Source: an uncultured Eubacteriales bacterium
GTDB lineage: Bacteria; Bacillota; Clostridia; Christensenellales; Christensenellaceae
DNA length: 7,248 bases
Assembly: GCA_905193725.1 (NCBI GenBank)
Contig: CAJJPW010000106.1
Coordinates: 1-7,248 of the forward strand
Reading direction: 5' to 3'
The notes under the pieces: generated by a model
Seen by the model: only the letters and a program-made list of their open reading frames with translations
Database searches by the model: none
Told to the model about the DNA's origin: nothing
Made by a program: the position numbers and the translations under genes
Shown here: in pieces, positions 7,000 through 7,248 of the stretch
How positions within the stretch are numbered: position 1 is the stretch's first letter
Layout of the letters: every line of letters begins with the position of its first letter

Positions 7000-7020
7000 A
7001 TAAAAAAAAGATAAAAAAAG
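7000..7020 (+). promoter_or_regulatory. UP element of the rrn promoter
   Basis: Two A tracts (A8 at 7002-7009 and A7 at 7013-7019) separated by GAT lie directly upstream of the -35 box. With the transcript start near 7058 they fall at about -58 to -39, the place where the RNA polymerase alpha C-terminal domains contact strong rRNA promoters. Identification is by composition and position. Confidence 0.7.
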
Positions 7021-7022
7021 TG

Positions 7023-7051
7023 TTGACATGGGTGAAAGTATTTGGTATTAT
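7023..7051 (+). promoter_or_regulatory. rRNA operon promoter (sigma-A type)
   Basis: Consensus -35 TTGACA (7023-7028), a 17-base spacer and -10 TATTAT (7046-7051, one mismatch to TATAAT). Transcription should begin near 7057-7059. It is preceded by an A-tract UP element and followed after about 130 bases by 16S rRNA. It is the best promoter match in the window, and the only one I see for the rrn operon. Confidence 0.92.
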
Positions 7052-7076
7052 AAATAAGCCGTCGCAAGACGGGACG

Positions 7077-7095
7077 ACCTTGAAAAACGAATACA
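7077..7095 (+). promoter_or_regulatory. boxA-like antitermination site in rrn leader
   Basis: ACCTTGAAAAACGAATACA resembles the CTTTGAAAACTgaa-type boxA of Bacillota rRNA leaders and spacers, where Nus factors bind to allow antitermination. It lies about 20 bases after the transcript start, a normal position. It is imperfect, and the call comes from general resemblance. Confidence 0.45.
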
Positions 7096-7145
7096 GCGCC
7101 AAAAAAGAAGAAATGCTTGAAGCGGAGCCAGATTAAAGTCAAAGA

Positions 7146-7177
7146 CACTTAAGGGACTCGGAAGAGGAAGTTAAGTG
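7146..7177 (+). other. Hairpin with purine internal loop and GNRA tetraloop before 16S
   Basis: CACTTAA (7146-7152) pairs with TTAAGTG (7171-7177). Inside it is a symmetric 4x4 purine internal loop (GGGA/GAAG), then CTC/GAG (7157-7159 with 7164-7166) closed by GGAA (7160-7163), a GNRA tetraloop. It ends about 12 bases before the mature 16S start. A maturation or assembly role is inferred. Confidence 0.55.
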
Positions 7178-7189
7178 AAAAATAAGTTT

Positions 7190-7248
7190 TAACTTAAGAG
7201 TTTGATCCTGGCTCAGGACGAACGCTGGCGGCGTGCTTAACACATGCA
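7190..7248 (+). rRNA. rrs: 16S ribosomal RNA, 5' end (partial)
   Basis: AGAGTTTGATCCTGGCTCAG (7197-7216) is the universal 5' 16S segment (E. coli positions 8-27), followed by GACGAACGCTGGCGGCGTGC and TTAACACATGCA. Aligning with E. coli numbering puts the mature 5' end near 7190; the exact end is uncertain by a few bases. The gene continues beyond the window. The pattern suits Bacillota/Clostridia but cannot give a genus. Confidence 0.97.

Larger units (their letters stand above)
6841..7000 (+). other. Gene-free, extremely purine-rich intergenic block
   Basis: No credible gene lies here. From 6872 to 7020 only 16 of 149 bases are pyrimidines on the + strand (about 89% purine), and 6936-7000 contains a single pyrimidine (C6988), including 52 uninterrupted purines at 6936-6987. 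Content shifts from G-rich (GGGAGGGAGG, 6874-6883; GGGGG, 6983-6987) to A-rich near 7000. The minus-strand reading frames across it translate to Pro/Leu/Ser/Phe-rich low-complexity peptides, as expected from a polypyrimidine strand, and are not genes. Confidence 0.9.
7058..7189 (+). ncRNA. rRNA precursor leader (5' external transcribed region)
   Basis: About 130 transcribed bases precede mature 16S. They hold CCGTC-GCAA-GACGG (7059-7072), a 5-bp hairpin with a GNRA tetraloop right at the 5' end, then a boxA-like site, then a larger hairpin at 7146-7177. The sequence pairing with the far side of 16S for RNase III-type processing lies outside the window and cannot be checked. Confidence 0.75.

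Noticed and set aside
6655..7148. Overlapping minus-strand open frames of 72-126 codons across the purine block
   Set aside because: They translate to Pro/Leu/Ser/Phe-rich low-complexity peptide, which any polypyrimidine strand gives. They overlap the rrn promoter, the terminator and the glnA 3' end, and have no family match.

Overview
The window reads as ordinary core chromosome of a Gram-positive anaerobe-type Bacillota, most likely class Clostridia. The grounds are strong AGGAGG-type ribosome binding sites, a linked pgk-tpiA-gpmI glycolytic cassette, a 444-residue glutamine synthetase of the GSI-alpha type, a Na/Pi-cotransporter/PhoU fusion, and a 16S rRNA 5' end reading GACGAACGCTGGCGGCGTGC. 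The 59 bases of 16S are too few for a genus call. All genes are on the + strand.

Layout: (1) 3-1505, the 3' part of a Na+/phosphate cotransporter family gene with a C-terminal PhoU-like domain, cut by the left window edge. (2) 1592-5154, pgk, tpiA and gpmI in close series. They encode three of the five enzymes of the lower (triose) half of glycolysis, and the series ends at a clear intrinsic terminator (5169-5200). gap and eno, which often flank this cassette in Bacillota, are not in the window. (3) 5201-5459, a 260-base AT-rich leader with a perfect 20-bp direct repeat and four consecutive potential RNA hairpins. (4) 5460-6794, glnA, closed by a 19-bp perfect-stem terminator (6799-6840). (5) 6841-7022, a gene-free, strikingly purine-rich stretch leading into an A-tract UP element. 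(6) 7023-7248, a near-consensus rrn promoter, a roughly 130-base structured rRNA leader with a boxA-like site, and the first ~59 bases of 16S rRNA.

How the genes relate: pgk, tpiA and gpmI act together in glycolysis/gluconeogenesis. PGK makes ATP from 1,3-bisphosphoglycerate, TPI balances the triose phosphates, and GpmI converts 3- to 2-phosphoglycerate using Mn2+. Phosphate transport, ammonium assimilation and ribosome synthesis lie beside them, but terminators separate glnA and rrn as independent units, so I infer proximity rather than a shared pathway.

I did not find a convincing undescribed system. The items most worth a second look are non-coding: the polypurine block upstream of the rrn promoter, the repeat- and hairpin-rich glnA leader, and the GNRA-capped hairpins in the rRNA leader.
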